Shown one piece after another: positions 16,250 to 24,948 of a stretch of DNA of 64,000 bases (positions are counted from its first letter, which is position 1; every line of letters begins with the position of its first letter). This DNA is from an uncultured Oscillospiraceae bacterium. Lineage in GTDB: Bacteria > Bacillota > Clostridia > Oscillospirales > Oscillospiraceae. The stretch is taken from NCBI GenBank assembly GCA_910578505.1, contig CAJTPV010000010.1, positions 19,754 through 83,753 on the forward strand, read 5' to 3'. The notes beneath the pieces are model-generated. The model had not been told where the DNA came from and searched no databases. It saw only the letters and a list, made by a program, of their open reading frames with translations. A program made the position numbers and the translations under genes.

Positions 16250-17095
16250 CTAACAGCAATCCCAGTTGTAGCCCACCTGAGAGAAATCCCTCCTGCGCAG
16301 AGCCTGGCGGCTGATAAAGAAATTGCCTACGCCGCAGTCGCCCCACAGCACCTCGTCACGCCCTTCGCGCATGTCGCTGTCCAGCTGGAAGAGCACGGTG
16401 TCCAGCTCCGGGTGCCTGCCGTCACAGCGGGGGTCTGTCTGGGTAAAGTAGGGATAGCCGCCCATCTGGTGCATGGCGCCCTCGGCATAGCCGTCCTCAT
16501 ACGCCGCCTCGCCGTCATCCCAGCAGCCGCTCAGGTCCCAGATGTGCGAAACAGGCGCGTCCGGCCTGCAGGCATTCCACTTGGCGCAGAACAGCGCCTC
16601 ATAGCGGTAATCCCCCTCCGTCATGCCCTGTATCTCCGGCGCTCCGAAACGGATCCGGCAGACGCCGCCCAGCGGCGTCATGTACGCCGGCTCCACATTC
16701 TCCGGTATCGCGGGGCGCTTCGCCTGTACCTCCTCCGCTGTCACGGACAGGTCAGCCGTCTCATGGTACAGCACCCGAAATCCGTCCGGATTGGTCATGT
16801 CGTCAAAATCCAACCCGAACACATCGTTCAGCGCGATAAAAAATTGCAGCAGCCCGCTGTGGGGAAAGTCCGGCAGACCCGCCAAGGCTGCGCAGTCCAC
16901 CTGGGCCAGCAGCGTCATGGGCAGGCCGTCAGGCCCCTGCGGCCACGCCATATCACGGGGCAGGTACGGTGTACCGCCCACCTTGCTCTCCGTCAAGCCC
17001 GGCTCTCCCGGTTCCAGCCCAAAGCGGAGCACCGGCTCCCGGTTCTCATCGGAAATCTCTCTCTTGATTTTTTGTACAAGCTCTGTATCTGTCAC
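16250..17095 (-). CDS. DUF1963 (YwqG-like) protein
   Basis: 281 residues. The GTG start at 17095 overlaps the rluB stop (GTGA) and has GGGGGGAAG upstream. A start further upstream in the frame would lie inside rluB. Features of the DUF1963/YwqG family are SKVGGTPYLPRDMAWP, LLAQVDCAALAG, GLLQFFIALND and QMGGYPYFTQTDPR, with the typical end GDCGVGNFFISRQAL. No enzymatic role is established. Soluble, cytoplasmic. Translationally coupled to rluB. Confidence 0.85.
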   Translation of the reverse strand: MTDTELVQKIKREISDENREPVLRFGLEPGEPGLTESKVGGTPYLPRDMAWPQGPDGLPMTLLAQVDCAALAGLPDFPHSGLLQFFIALNDVFGLDFDDMTNPDGFRVLYHETADLSVTAEEVQAKRPAIPENVEPAYMTPLGGVCRIRFGAPEIQGMTEGDYRYEALFCAKWNACRPDAPVSHIWDLSGCWDDGEAAYEDGYAEGAMHQMGGYPYFTQTDPRCDGRHPELDTVLFQLDSDMREGRDEVLWGDCGVGNFFISRQALRRRDFSQVGYNWDCC

Positions 17096-17829
17096 AGCTC
17101 TTCCCCCCTGCTCTCCATGCTGGCCACGTGGTGATAGGCGTCCTGGACCTCCTGGTCCGTCAAATAGCGCCACTGCCCCTGGGGCAGATCGCCCAGGACC
17201 AGATTCCCCTCCCGAATGCGCTGCAGCCGCAGCACGGACAGGTTGGCGTCCTGACACATCCGGCGGATCTGCCGGTTCAGTCCCTGGTGGAGGATAAAGG
17301 ACAACGTCCAGTGTCCGGAGTCCCTGGACACGACGCTGACCTTCACCCTGGCGATGGGCTGGTTGTCCAGCCGGGTAACCGCCTCCAGGCGCTCCACGCA
17401 GTTTTTCAGATTGCCGCCCACCGTCACGTGGTACTCCTTCTCCGTCTCATACCGTGGGTGGCTCAGCCGCTCCGCCAGGTCGCCGTCGTTGGTCAGCAGC
17501 AGCAGCCCGTCCGAATCCCTGTCCAGCCGCCCAATGGGGAAAATACGCTCCCCGCAGTCCGCTGTCAGGTCGATCACCGTCGGGCGGTTGAACTCATCGG
17601 ACAGCGTGGTCACATACCCCCTGGGCTTGTTCAGCATGAGGTAGACCCGGGGCCCAATGGCGGCAATGACCTTGCCGTCCAGCCGGATCTCGTCCACAGC
17701 CGGGTCGGCCTTGGCCCCCACGCCGACCGCCTCGCCGTTGACCGTGACGCGGCCTGCGCGCAGATACTCCTCCGCCAGCCGCCGGGAGCAGACGCCCGCG
17801 GCGGAGAGAATTTTTTGTATACGATCCAT
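17092..17829 (-). CDS. rluB: rRNA pseudouridine synthase, RsuA/RluB/RluF family
   Basis: 245 residues. N-terminal S4 RNA-binding domain (RIQKILSAAGVCSRRLAEEY, TVNGEAVGVGAK), then the catalytic domain with FPIGRLDRDSDGLLLLTNDG, where the Asp in GRLD is the catalytic residue, and HQGLNRQIRRMCQ. Isomerises a uridine in 23S (RluB/RluF) or 16S (RsuA) rRNA; the position cannot be assigned by reading. It sits 24 bases after dacF and overlaps the DUF1963 gene. Confidence 0.92.
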   Translation of the reverse strand: MDRIQKILSAAGVCSRRLAEEYLRAGRVTVNGEAVGVGAKADPAVDEIRLDGKVIAAIGPRVYLMLNKPRGYVTTLSDEFNRPTVIDLTADCGERIFPIGRLDRDSDGLLLLTNDGDLAERLSHPRYETEKEYHVTVGGNLKNCVERLEAVTRLDNQPIARVKVSVVSRDSGHWTLSFILHQGLNRQIRRMCQDANLSVLRLQRIREGNLVLGDLPQGQWRYLTDQEVQDAYHHVASMESRGEEL

Positions 17830-17853
17830 AGGTTTCCTTTCTTAATCCGCCCG

Positions 17854-18945
17854 TCAGCGTCGCAGCAGCGGCAGCGCGTCCGCCGGCTGGAACGCGGCCC
17901 GGCAGGCCGACGGGGCCGCGGCTACCATATCCGCCGCGGCTACCTCGACGCCGTCCAAATAGGCGCACACCTGCCCGATCACCTGTCCCGGCACCACCGG
18001 CGCGGGCACCGACACCGGCGCGCGGGCCACCACCGTCAGCGTCTCGTCCCCGGCCAGGGGGTAGCTCAGGTCCTCCGCCGCCATCAGCGGGACCTGCGCC
18101 ACGGTTCCGCCCCGCACCAGGGTGGAGGCCAGGACGCGCCCCGCCGGCGCGGCCATCTCCATATGGTAGTTTTCAAAGCCGTAATCAAGCAGCGCCATAT
18201 GGTCCTTCCAATCGTCCCCGTCGTTCAGGGTCACGCACACCAGCGTCATGCCCTCCCGGGCCGCCGCCGACACCAGCGTCCGGCCCGCCGCCTTGGTGTA
18301 GCCGGTCTTCACGCCGATGCAGCCCTCACACAGGCGCAGCAGCTTGTTGTGGTTGGCCAGGTACCGCTCCCCGATGGTGATGGAGGCTGTGGAAACGATT
18401 CGCTTGAAGTCCTGGTTTTTCAGGGCGTGGGCGGTCAGCACCGCCATGTCGCGGGCGCTGGAGTAGTGCCCCTGGGCGTCCAGCCCGTTGGGGTTGGCAA
18501 AGTGGGAGTGGGTCATACCCAGCCGCCGGGCGGTGTCGTTCATCAGCCCCACAAAGTCCTCCAGCTCCCCTGCAACGCAGTGGGACACCGCCAGGGCCGC
18601 GTCGTTGCCGCTGGAGAGCATCAACCCATACAGCAGCTCCTCCAGACACAGCGTTTCCCCCGGCTTCAGATACATGGAGGAGCCCTCCGCCATATCCTCC
18701 GCCGTCACGGTGTACTCCTTCTGGAGCTCTCCATGCTCCAGCGCCACCAGGGCCGTCATAATCTTGGTGATGCTGGCAATGAGCCGCTCGTCATCGGCGC
18801 CCTGTTCATAGAGCACCCGCCCGCTCTTCTGCTCCATGAGCACAGCAGACGCGGCAGACGTATTGACAGCCGCTGCCTGACAAGTGAAAACGCTTGCCAG
18901 CAGCAGAGCGAAAAATGCGGCGCAAAGCCTTCTCTGTTTGGACAT
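17854..18945 (-). CDS. dacF: D-alanyl-D-alanine carboxypeptidase (DacF-like)
   Basis: 363 residues. Removes the terminal D-Ala from peptidoglycan stem peptides. Signal peptide at 1-25 (LCAAFFALLLASVFTCQA), then S58-I-T-K61 with the nucleophile Ser, S112-G-N114, and K213-T-G215, the three motifs of S11 DD-peptidases. A C-terminal PBP5-like beta domain follows from about 275. Its position in the scpA-scpB-ytfJ neighbourhood is the usual sporulation-linked place of dacF, so a forespore or cortex role is likely. Confidence 0.93.
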   Translation of the reverse strand: MSKQRRLCAAFFALLLASVFTCQAAAVNTSAASAVLMEQKSGRVLYEQGADDERLIASITKIMTALVALEHGELQKEYTVTAEDMAEGSSMYLKPGETLCLEELLYGLMLSSGNDAALAVSHCVAGELEDFVGLMNDTARRLGMTHSHFANPNGLDAQGHYSSARDMAVLTAHALKNQDFKRIVSTASITIGERYLANHNKLLRLCEGCIGVKTGYTKAAGRTLVSAAAREGMTLVCVTLNDGDDWKDHMALLDYGFENYHMEMAAPAGRVLASTLVRGGTVAQVPLMAAEDLSYPLAGDETLTVVARAPVSVPAPVVPGQVIGQVCAYLDGVEVAAADMVAAAPSACRAAFQPADALPLLRR

Positions 18946-19031
18946 ACCTGCGCACCTCCCAGGTGTATGAGATGCCTCTAGTATGCCACAGCAAGCGTCC
19001 CATCAACCCCGTAAAACCTTTCCTGTGAAAA

Positions 19032-19466
19032 TCAGAAGCTCTCCGCCGGCTCCTCCGCCGCGGCAGACTCCTTCTTCTTCAGATTCTTCTCAATCAAACC
19101 GCTGACCTGATCCACCACATTGGGGACCATCTCCACCACCCGGTCCACAGTGTTCAGCGGCGGCGCGGCCACCGGCATGACCCGCGTCACGCCGTCCTTC
19201 ACGATCAGGAACGCCACCGGGTCGATCTTCACGCCTGCGCCGATGCCCGCGCCCAGATTGGGGTCAGCCGGCTCCGCCCCCTTCTTTCCAAAGGTAAAGG
19301 TGGTCCCGCCGCCGCCAAAGCCGAAGCTGACGCGGGATATGGGGATCAGCGTCACGCCGTCCGGCGTGTGAATGGGCTGGCCGACGATGGTGTTGGTATC
19401 CGCCATCTCCCGCACCTTCGCCATGCTCTCCTGGATCATCTCGCTGATTTGATTTTTCTTCTCCAT
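19032..19466 (-). CDS. ytfJ: YtfJ/GerW-family sporulation protein
   Basis: 144 residues. The conserved core VGQPIHTPDGVTLIPISRVSFGFGGGG, the glycine-rich GAGIGAGVKIDPVAFLIVKDG and the tail VPNVVDQVSGLIEKNLKKKE are typical of YtfJ. In Bacillus the protein is made in the forespore and is needed for germination linked to GerA-type or lytic functions; the molecular role is unclear. Preceded by AAGGAG and located between the DUF2953 gene and dacF. Confidence 0.93.
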   Translation of the reverse strand: MEKKNQISEMIQESMAKVREMADTNTIVGQPIHTPDGVTLIPISRVSFGFGGGGTTFTFGKKGAEPADPNLGAGIGAGVKIDPVAFLIVKDGVTRVMPVAAPPLNTVDRVVEMVPNVVDQVSGLIEKNLKKKESAAAEEPAESF

Positions 19467-19496
19467 GACTATATACTCCTTTCAATGGCAGCCGCC

Positions 19497-20189
19497 TCAG
19501 GCGGCTTCGCCTGTTGCCCCATCCTCATGCTCTGCCTTCACGTCCGCCGTCTCTTTTTCCGCAGGCGGCGGGGACGCTAGCTTCCGGAATCCCAAGAACC
19601 ACCTGACAAGGCTTGCCCCTGCACACACCGCGATTACCAGCACATCCCATGGCCGTATGCTCACGCCCACATCGGCCTCGCACCGCGTCCGCTCCTCCGC
19701 AAAATCCGGATACAGCCGGATATCCTGCTCCCGGACGCGCACCGTCCGCTGCAACACCGGCAGACCGCTGGCCAGCGCCGAGGTCAGGCGCCCGTAGAGC
19801 TGGGCCGTGTCCGCCGGGTCCGTTCCGGCGATGAGCAGGAACACCTGTAAAGGCGATATGGTTACGCGGCGGCCCGCCCGCTTCAGGGCCTTTCCCAGCA
19901 CCGGCGGCAGCTTCTCCAGACTATAAAGGATCTGTTCCCGGTTGATTTTTGCCCTGGGCTTTTTTTCCTTCTCCGGCTTTTCCTTCTTTGCTTTCTTTTC
20001 TTTCTTTGGCTTCGCCTCTTTTTTCTCCTTCTCTCCGGCGGGCCTTGGATACAGCTGCAGATGCAGCGGGCCATATCCGGCCCGGACGGTGAGCCCGTCC
20101 CTGTCATAGGTCACCCGCACCTGCACAGGCGTCAGCACCGCCGCCGCCAGAATCAGCGCCAGTATCCCCAGTATGAGCCATCCAATCAA
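19497..20189 (-). CDS. DUF2953 membrane protein (YtfI-like)
   Basis: 230 residues with a TTG start at 20189 chosen because GGGGGAGGAAGCG lies directly upstream; the longer frame has no ribosome-binding site and overlaps scpB. N-terminal membrane helix IGWLILGILALILAAAVL, then TPVQVRVTYDRDGLTVRAGYGP of DUF2953, then a highly charged Lys/Glu linker of about 35 residues (KEKKEAKPKKEKKAKKEK). A second hydrophobic segment VLVIAVCAGASLVRWFL lies near the C-terminus. Almost always next to ytfJ in spore formers. Function unknown. Confidence 0.85.
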   Translation of the reverse strand: MIGWLILGILALILAAAVLTPVQVRVTYDRDGLTVRAGYGPLHLQLYPRPAGEKEKKEAKPKKEKKAKKEKPEKEKKPRAKINREQILYSLEKLPPVLGKALKRAGRRVTISPLQVFLLIAGTDPADTAQLYGRLTSALASGLPVLQRTVRVREQDIRLYPDFAEERTRCEADVGVSIRPWDVLVIAVCAGASLVRWFLGFRKLASPPPAEKETADVKAEHEDGATGEAA

Positions 20190-20221
20190 CGCTTCCTCCC
20201 CCCTCCGCCGGACCGCGCACG

Positions 20222-20803
20222 CTATTCCTCTGCCGCGCCGCCCTCGCCGTCCTGACTGTCCAGCCGCAGCTGGCCGCTCTCGTCCATCCCAGGCAGAGGG
20301 GGCAGCTCCTCCAGCGAACTGATGTGGAACGAGCGCAAAAAGTTCTCTGTTGTGCGGTAGAGCCTGGGGCGGCCCGGCTGCTCCTTCAGCTGCCCGCACA
20401 CCTCGATCAGGTCCCGGTCCAGCAGCAGACTCACCGTATACGCGCTGTCCACGCCCCGCACCTGGTCCACATAGGCCCGCGTCACCGGCTGGTAATAGGC
20501 CACGATTGCCAGCACCTCCAGGGCGGGCTGGCTGAGCTTGGCGGGCTTGCGGATTTCAAAGGTCCGGCGAATCACCGCGGCATACTCCGGCGCGGTGCAC
20601 AGCTGCCAGTCGTTCTCCATGTGGAGCAGCCGGATGCCCCGCCGCTCAAAGGCGTAGTAGTCGCCCAGCTTTCCCAGCAGCTTCTCCGCCGTGGACCGGT
20701 TGATCTCCAGCGACGAACAGATGCGGTCAATATGTATCGGCTCCCCGGCGGCAAACAGAATCCCCTCCAGAGCGGCCTCCAGGTCTCTCATATCCCGTGC
20801 CAT
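20222..20803 (-). CDS. scpB: Segregation and condensation protein B
   Basis: 193 residues, the usual size. Kleisin-associated winged-helix protein that works with ScpA and SMC in chromosome condensation. Signatures: LEAALEGILFAAGEPI, LLHMENDWQLCTAPEY, KPAKLSQPALEVLAIVAYYQPVTRA and GRPRLYRTTENFLRSF. The ATG at 20803 follows AGAGGGAG; upstream extension of the frame runs into non-coding sequence. It lies 92 bases after scpA. Confidence 0.94.
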   Translation of the reverse strand: MARDMRDLEAALEGILFAAGEPIHIDRICSSLEINRSTAEKLLGKLGDYYAFERRGIRLLHMENDWQLCTAPEYAAVIRRTFEIRKPAKLSQPALEVLAIVAYYQPVTRAYVDQVRGVDSAYTVSLLLDRDLIEVCGQLKEQPGRPRLYRTTENFLRSFHISSLEELPPLPGMDESGQLRLDSQDGEGGAAEE

Positions 20804-20895
20804 ACGCTCCCTCTTTCGTCCAACCGCCCGCTTTCCGCCCCGCCATGATATGCGGCGGCGGCAAAAACGTGATTGCACAAAACTTTTCTTTTGTT

Positions 20896-21672
20896 TTATA
20901 ATTGCAGGGAATCCAAACTCTCCCCCGTGGCCGTAATGGTGCAGTCGCTGGGGCTGCCTGTCAGGCGGATGATCCGCGCCCGGCACATCTCCAGCACCGC
21001 CAGAAAGGTGGCCACCATCTCGCTGCGGCTGCGGTTTCCGCGAAACAGCAGCCGGAAGCTGGTCACGCCCCGCTGCAGCAGGCCCATAATATCCCGCGCC
21101 TTGTTTTCCACAGGATAGGGCTCCTGCCGGACGATCTCCGAGAAATTGCTCAGCGGCGGCGGCGCACGGCGCTCCCCTCTGTCCCCGATCTGCCGCCAGG
21201 CCGCCAGCAGCTCCGCCGGCCTGTGGCTGTATTTGTAGACCTTCCCCCGCTCCAGGGGTTCGGGGCTTTTCAGCAGGATGCTGCGGCCAAACTCCCCCAT
21301 CTCCGAGAGGCGGGCGGTGACAAACTTGATTTTTGCGTAGTTCTCGCTGCTGCGCCGCTCCTCCAGCGCTTTCACCAGCTGCTCCATCTCACTCTTGGCC
21401 TCCGCGTCCTCCAGGGACAGCAGCATCCGGGTCTTAATGAACATCAGCTGGGCGGCCATGGTCACAAATTCGCTGGCCACCTCCAGGTCCATCTGCTGGC
21501 GGAGCTCCAGATAGGCCAGATATTGCTCCAGAATCAGGGAGATGGGAATATCCTGAATCTCAATTTTGTTTTTGCTCAGCAGGAACAGGATCAGGTCCAG
21601 AGGCCCCTCGAAGTCCTCCATTCCCGCCTTGCTGTGTACCACCTGCTCCAGCTTATAAACCGGACCGTCCAT
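20896..21672 (-). CDS. scpA: Segregation and condensation protein A
   Basis: 258 residues; kleisin subunit that bridges SMC heads. DFEGPLDLILFLLSKNKIEI near residue 18-40 is the family hallmark, followed by EQYLAYLELRQQMDLEVASEF and the C-terminal winged helix ending in SEMVATFLAVLEMCRARII. It starts 16 bases after the M50 protease gene, so the two are probably co-transcribed. Confidence 0.95.
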   Translation of the reverse strand: MDGPVYKLEQVVHSKAGMEDFEGPLDLILFLLSKNKIEIQDIPISLILEQYLAYLELRQQMDLEVASEFVTMAAQLMFIKTRMLLSLEDAEAKSEMEQLVKALEERRSSENYAKIKFVTARLSEMGEFGRSILLKSPEPLERGKVYKYSHRPAELLAAWRQIGDRGERRAPPPLSNFSEIVRQEPYPVENKARDIMGLLQRGVTSFRLLFRGNRSRSEMVATFLAVLEMCRARIIRLTGSPSDCTITATGESLDSLQL

Positions 21673-21687
21673 CCAGCCGCCTCCGCA

Positions 21688-22344
21688 TCAGAAAAATAGT
21701 CCCGCCATCCACTGGTAAACCGCGAAAATGGCGCTTGAGAGATAACTGCCCCCCACATCCAGCCACACCATCAGCAGCAAAACAAGCATGCCGAACCGCT
21801 CGTAGCGCATCAGGGTCAGATACGCCCTCTCCGGCAGCAGCGCGAAGAGCACCTTGGAACCGTCCAGCGGCGGCACCGGCAGCAGGTTGAACAGCCCCAG
21901 GCCCACGCTCAGCCGGGCCGTGACCATCAAAAAGGACAGCAGCCACACGGTAAAACCGGTGACGGGGGCGAAGCGGTAGAGCAGAGACGCCAGAAAGAGC
22001 ATCAGCAGCGACAGCAGAAAATTGGATACCGGTCCGGCCAGGGCCGTGGCCGCCATCCCCGCCTTTGGATTTTTGAAATACCGCATGTCCACCGGCACCG
22101 GCTTGGCCCAGCCGAAGCCGCAGACCAGCATGGACGCCAGTCCCAGCCAGTCGATGTGGTGCAGCGGATTGAAGCTGAGCCGGTGCATCTTTCTGGCGGT
22201 GGGGTCGCCCAGCGCGCAGGCGGCCAGGCCGTGGCAGGTCTCGTGGACAGTCAGGCACAGCAGTACGCCCAGCAGGCTCTGCAGCATGACGAGCAGCGCC
22301 TGCCAATCAAATTGTTCCCAAAAGGTCTGTAAGTATCCCAGCAT
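21688..22344 (-). CDS. Site-2 protease family (M50) membrane metallopeptidase
   Basis: 218 residues with about five hydrophobic spans. HETCH (zinc-binding HExxH) lies in the first span (LLCLTVHETCHGLAACALG), and LLPVPPLDG supplies the third ligand Asp, as in the compact YwhC-like S2P branch. Intramembrane proteolysis is expected, but the substrate is unknown. The gene sits directly upstream of scpA, a common location in Clostridia. An ATG at 22344 opens the long leftward gene block. Confidence 0.92.
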   Translation of the reverse strand: MLGYLQTFWEQFDWQALLVMLQSLLGVLLCLTVHETCHGLAACALGDPTARKMHRLSFNPLHHIDWLGLASMLVCGFGWAKPVPVDMRYFKNPKAGMAATALAGPVSNFLLSLLMLFLASLLYRFAPVTGFTVWLLSFLMVTARLSVGLGLFNLLPVPPLDGSKVLFALLPERAYLTLMRYERFGMLVLLLMVWLDVGGSYLSSAIFAVYQWMAGLFF

Positions 22345-22428
22345 AGCATCTCCTGCGGACAGGTCAAGGCCTGTCTATGGCTTTCCGCTGTCATTATAGC
22401 AGATTTTCCCGACAATTACAAGCATCAC

Positions 22429-23154
22429 CTAAATTTCAAAGGGCAGAAATGCCGCCGCCACGGCGATAACAACGGCGGGCAGCAGATTGGCGACTCTCAC
22501 ACGTTTGTCCCACACAAGATTCAGCCCCACGCAGAAAATCAGGATGGAGCCCACCAGGGATAAATTGGCCAGCGCAGCCGCCGTCATCAGGGGCCGCAGC
22601 AGCCCGGCCAGGGCCGTCACGCTCCCCTGGAACACCGCCACGGGGATGGCGGAGAACATGCACCCCTTCCCCAGGGAGCAGGTCATGATCAGGACGATGA
22701 TGAAGTCCAGCACCGCCTTTGTCACCAGCAGGGAGTAATCGCCCAGGAGCCCGTCCTGGATCGCGCCGATAATGGCCATCGCGCCGATGCACACCGTCAG
22801 CGAGGCGGTGACAAAGCCGTCCACAAAGCGCTGGTCCCTGGCGTTTCCGGTCTTGATTTTCAGCCACTTGCCGAACCGCTCGAACTGTCCCTCCAGGTTC
22901 AGCGTCTCGCCGATGAGGGCGCCGGGCGCGATGCAGGCGATGACCAGGACGGACCGGCCGCTGGAAAGGGCGGCGCCGTCGATGGTCAGCATCCCCTCCA
23001 GTGCGCCGCTGATGCCGATGAACAGCACGCATATCCCGCAGGCCTTTGTTAACGTGTCCTGGTGCCGCTCCGTGAGGAGGCGGCCAAACAGGAGGCCCCC
23101 GATCCCTCCCAGAAGAATTGCAATTGCATTAATGACCGTTCCTAGTCCAGGCAT
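22429..23154 (-). CDS. DUF554 membrane protein
   Basis: 241 residues with seven or so hydrophobic segments. The start MPGLGTVINAIAILLGGIGGLLFGRLL and the later VLFIGISGALEGML and GLNLVWDKRVRVANLLPAVVIAV match the DUF554/YdfK family of predicted transporters with unknown substrate. AGGTGAAAGT precedes the ATG. It has its own perfect-consensus promoter and appears monocistronic. Confidence 0.88.
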   Translation of the reverse strand: MPGLGTVINAIAILLGGIGGLLFGRLLTERHQDTLTKACGICVLFIGISGALEGMLTIDGAALSSGRSVLVIACIAPGALIGETLNLEGQFERFGKWLKIKTGNARDQRFVDGFVTASLTVCIGAMAIIGAIQDGLLGDYSLLVTKAVLDFIIVLIMTCSLGKGCMFSAIPVAVFQGSVTALAGLLRPLMTAAALANLSLVGSILIFCVGLNLVWDKRVRVANLLPAVVIAVAAAFLPFEI

Positions 23155-23192
23155 ACTTTCACCTCGCGCAAAATATGGTTGAATTCTCCGGA

Positions 23193-23221
23193 ATTATACA
23201 GTTTTCCCCGATTTTTGTCAA
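23193..23221 (-). promoter_or_regulatory. Perfect-consensus promoter of the DUF554 gene
   Basis: Reading leftward, TTGACA (23221-23216), 17 bp, TATAAT (23198-23193), 38 bases before the start codon. Confidence 0.87.
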
Positions 23222-23308
23222 GACCATGAATGCCCCAGAAAAAAAGAGGGACCGTGAGCGTTGGCCGCCACAGTCCCGTTGGATTGCCGCCCTCCGGCGG
23301 CGGGGTAT

Positions 23309-24076
23309 TTACTCCGCAGTATCCTGCAGACCGCGCAAGCTATCTTGGATAATTTCCAATATGGTTTCAATGAAAACCGTGCTGTCCGCCCGCTGGTCGG
23401 ACTCGCCAAGCGCACGATAATAGTCCGCCTGCCGCTCCTTGATCAATTCCTCAATGGGAAGCCAATAAAACACGTCCGCCCATTGTCCCAGAAGCAGCGT
23501 ATGCCACATCCTCCCCAATCTGCCGTTTCCGTCTGCAAACGGATGGATAAATTCAAATTCATAGTGAAATACAGCGCTTTTTATGAGCGGCGTAAGGGGT
23601 GAATTCTGATACCAGGAAAATAAATCGCCTATGAGCTGCGGCACAAATTTGGCCGGCGGCGCTATATGAACGACTGCCTCTCCCTCATAGATTCCCACAT
23701 TTCCATCACGAAATCTTCCGTTTTCTTTTATGAGACCGTTCATCAAAATTCTGTGCGCTTTTAATAGATCATCTATGCTGTTGGGATTTAACTGGAACAT
23801 CAGATCATACGCCTGTGCAGCGTTCGTCACCTCTTTGATTTCAACCGGATGCCCCAAAACTCTTTTTCCATCCAGCAAAGCCGCAACCTGCGCCAGCGTC
23901 AAGGTATTATTTTCAATCGCCAAGGTTGAATGTATCGTTCTGATTCTGTTTTCCCTGCGCAGCTTTGGGCTGACCAGCTCCGGACGCACCGCCCGTATTT
24001 CCCCCAGGCGCAGACCGATGTCTACAAGCAGGTTTGATATCTCGGGTGTGATCGAAAAAATCGGTTCATTCGGCAT
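23309..24076 (-). CDS. Fic-domain protein (predicted AMPylase, class II)
   Basis: 255 residues. The catalytic loop HPFADGNGRLGR is at 178-189 with the active His and the anion-binding Asn/Gly/Arg. An inhibitory helix motif TLAIEN (T/S-x3-E-N/G) is at 51-56, N-terminal to the core, which places it in the self-inhibited class II. Expected to transfer AMP (or another NMP) to protein hydroxyls; the target is unknown. The ATG at 24076 is chosen because AAAGGATG precedes it and because a longer start would lie inside the promoter. Lower GC than neighbours and its place in an accessory island suggest transfer. Confidence 0.9.
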   Translation of the reverse strand: MPNEPIFSITPEISNLLVDIGLRLGEIRAVRPELVSPKLRRENRIRTIHSTLAIENNTLTLAQVAALLDGKRVLGHPVEIKEVTNAAQAYDLMFQLNPNSIDDLLKAHRILMNGLIKENGRFRDGNVGIYEGEAVVHIAPPAKFVPQLIGDLFSWYQNSPLTPLIKSAVFHYEFEFIHPFADGNGRLGRMWHTLLLGQWADVFYWLPIEELIKERQADYYRALGESDQRADSTVFIETILEIIQDSLRGLQDTAE

Positions 24077-24146
24077 CTGCTTAACATCCTTTCCCACTTG
24101 CCGTACTCCATACGGCACTGAAACAAATCTCTTATCTTCGATATCA

Positions 24147-24174
24147 AGTATAGCAGATTTCATAAAATTTGCAA
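24147..24174 (-). promoter_or_regulatory. Promoter of the Fic gene
   Basis: Reading leftward, TTGCAA (24174-24169), 16 bp, TATACT (24152-24147), about 70 bases before the start chosen at 24076. Confidence 0.5.
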
Positions 24175-24191
24175 GGTCTGCAGCATGCTTC

Positions 24192-24449
24192 TCAAAAATC
24201 GCCGGGGTTCAGCACAATCAATCTTCTATCCAGCTTTTGCGCATAGCGCACGGTAGCCGCTGTTCCGCCGCGCCATTCGCCGTTATAGACGGCCAGCAAA
24301 ACAGCGGCGGATTCCACCAGCCGCCGGTTGCGTTCCTGAGCGGAGGCCGGCCACTTGTCCGCCTGACTCCGGCAGGGCAGGACGCAATTCCTCCTGGTCA
24401 GGCGGCTGCGGCTCCCGCATTCGGGCGGCGCGATCATAAATACCACCAT
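24192..24449 (-). pseudogene. Decayed SLOG/DUF1273 gene remnant
   Basis: 85 residues are open. ERNRRLVESAAVLLAVYNGE and RGGTAATVRYAQKLDRRLIV closely match the C-terminal half of the intact SLOG protein at 8866. Before that, NCVLPCRSQADKWPASAQ matches a more N-terminal block, so about 26 residues between the two blocks are missing. The deletion may have occurred between similar ER-N/Y-RRL coding segments. The N-terminal 85 or so residues, including GHRP, are also gone. It is divergent from the XRE gene at 24544, just as the intact pair is at 8 kb. Confidence 0.78.
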
Positions 24450-24450
24450 C

Positions 24451-24541
24451 CTAATATCACTAATATTATTTATTATAACAAATATAGATGGTTATAGTCA
24501 ATAGCACCATTAGATAAACTAATATTAGAAGGTGGTGCTAT
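24451..24541 (+). promoter_or_regulatory. Repeat-rich control region ahead of the XRE triplet
   Basis: CTAATAT occurs three times (24451-24457, 24460-24466, 24519-24525). ATAGCACC (24501-24508) and GGTGCTAT (24534-24541) form an 8-bp inverted repeat that ends at the ribosome-binding site of the XRE gene. A weak TTATTA-17-TATAGT promoter lies between. This is probably the operator region of one of the XRE proteins. Confidence 0.45.
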
Positions 24542-24543
24542 TT

Positions 24544-24948
24544 GTGAAACCGAAAAAACAAAAGAAACTAATCAATGTTGAGATTGGACAGCGTGTTAAG
24601 AAATATCGTGAAGCAGCAGGTATGACACAAGAGGTATTTTCCGAATTGGTTGACTTGGGAGACAAGCATATTTCTGCAATTGAGTGCGGCTCAGTTGGAT
24701 TATCACTCTCTTCATTGAAGCAAATATGCACTGTGTTATCTATTCCAGCTGACGCGCTGCTGTTTGAACAATCTTGTGAAGCAGGACAGGAGGAATACAA
24801 GGAAGAGATTCACTTTTTGACCTCCAGACTTTCTCGACTGCCGCCAAACAAATTCAAAATAGTCAAAAACATTCTGAACCAGCTTTTGGCGGTACTTGCC
24901 TTTCCTGATACGGACATAGAGGTTGAATCCGCCGATGGAAATATATGA
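24544..24948 (+). CDS. XRE-family HTH regulator (first of three)
   Basis: 134 residues with a GTG start after AGGTGG. HTH at about 12-66 (IGQRVKKYREAAGMTQEVFSELVDLGDKHISAIECGSVGLSLSSL) and a C-terminal SRLPPNKFKIVKNILNQLL that is shared with the regulator at 7984. Codon use is AT-richer than in the flanking housekeeping genes. The next XRE gene starts 14 bases before this one ends, so they are translationally coupled. Confidence 0.85.
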   Translation: MKPKKQKKLINVEIGQRVKKYREAAGMTQEVFSELVDLGDKHISAIECGSVGLSLSSLKQICTVLSIPADALLFEQSCEAGQEEYKEEIHFLTSRLSRLPPNKFKIVKNILNQLLAVLAFPDTDIEVESADGNI

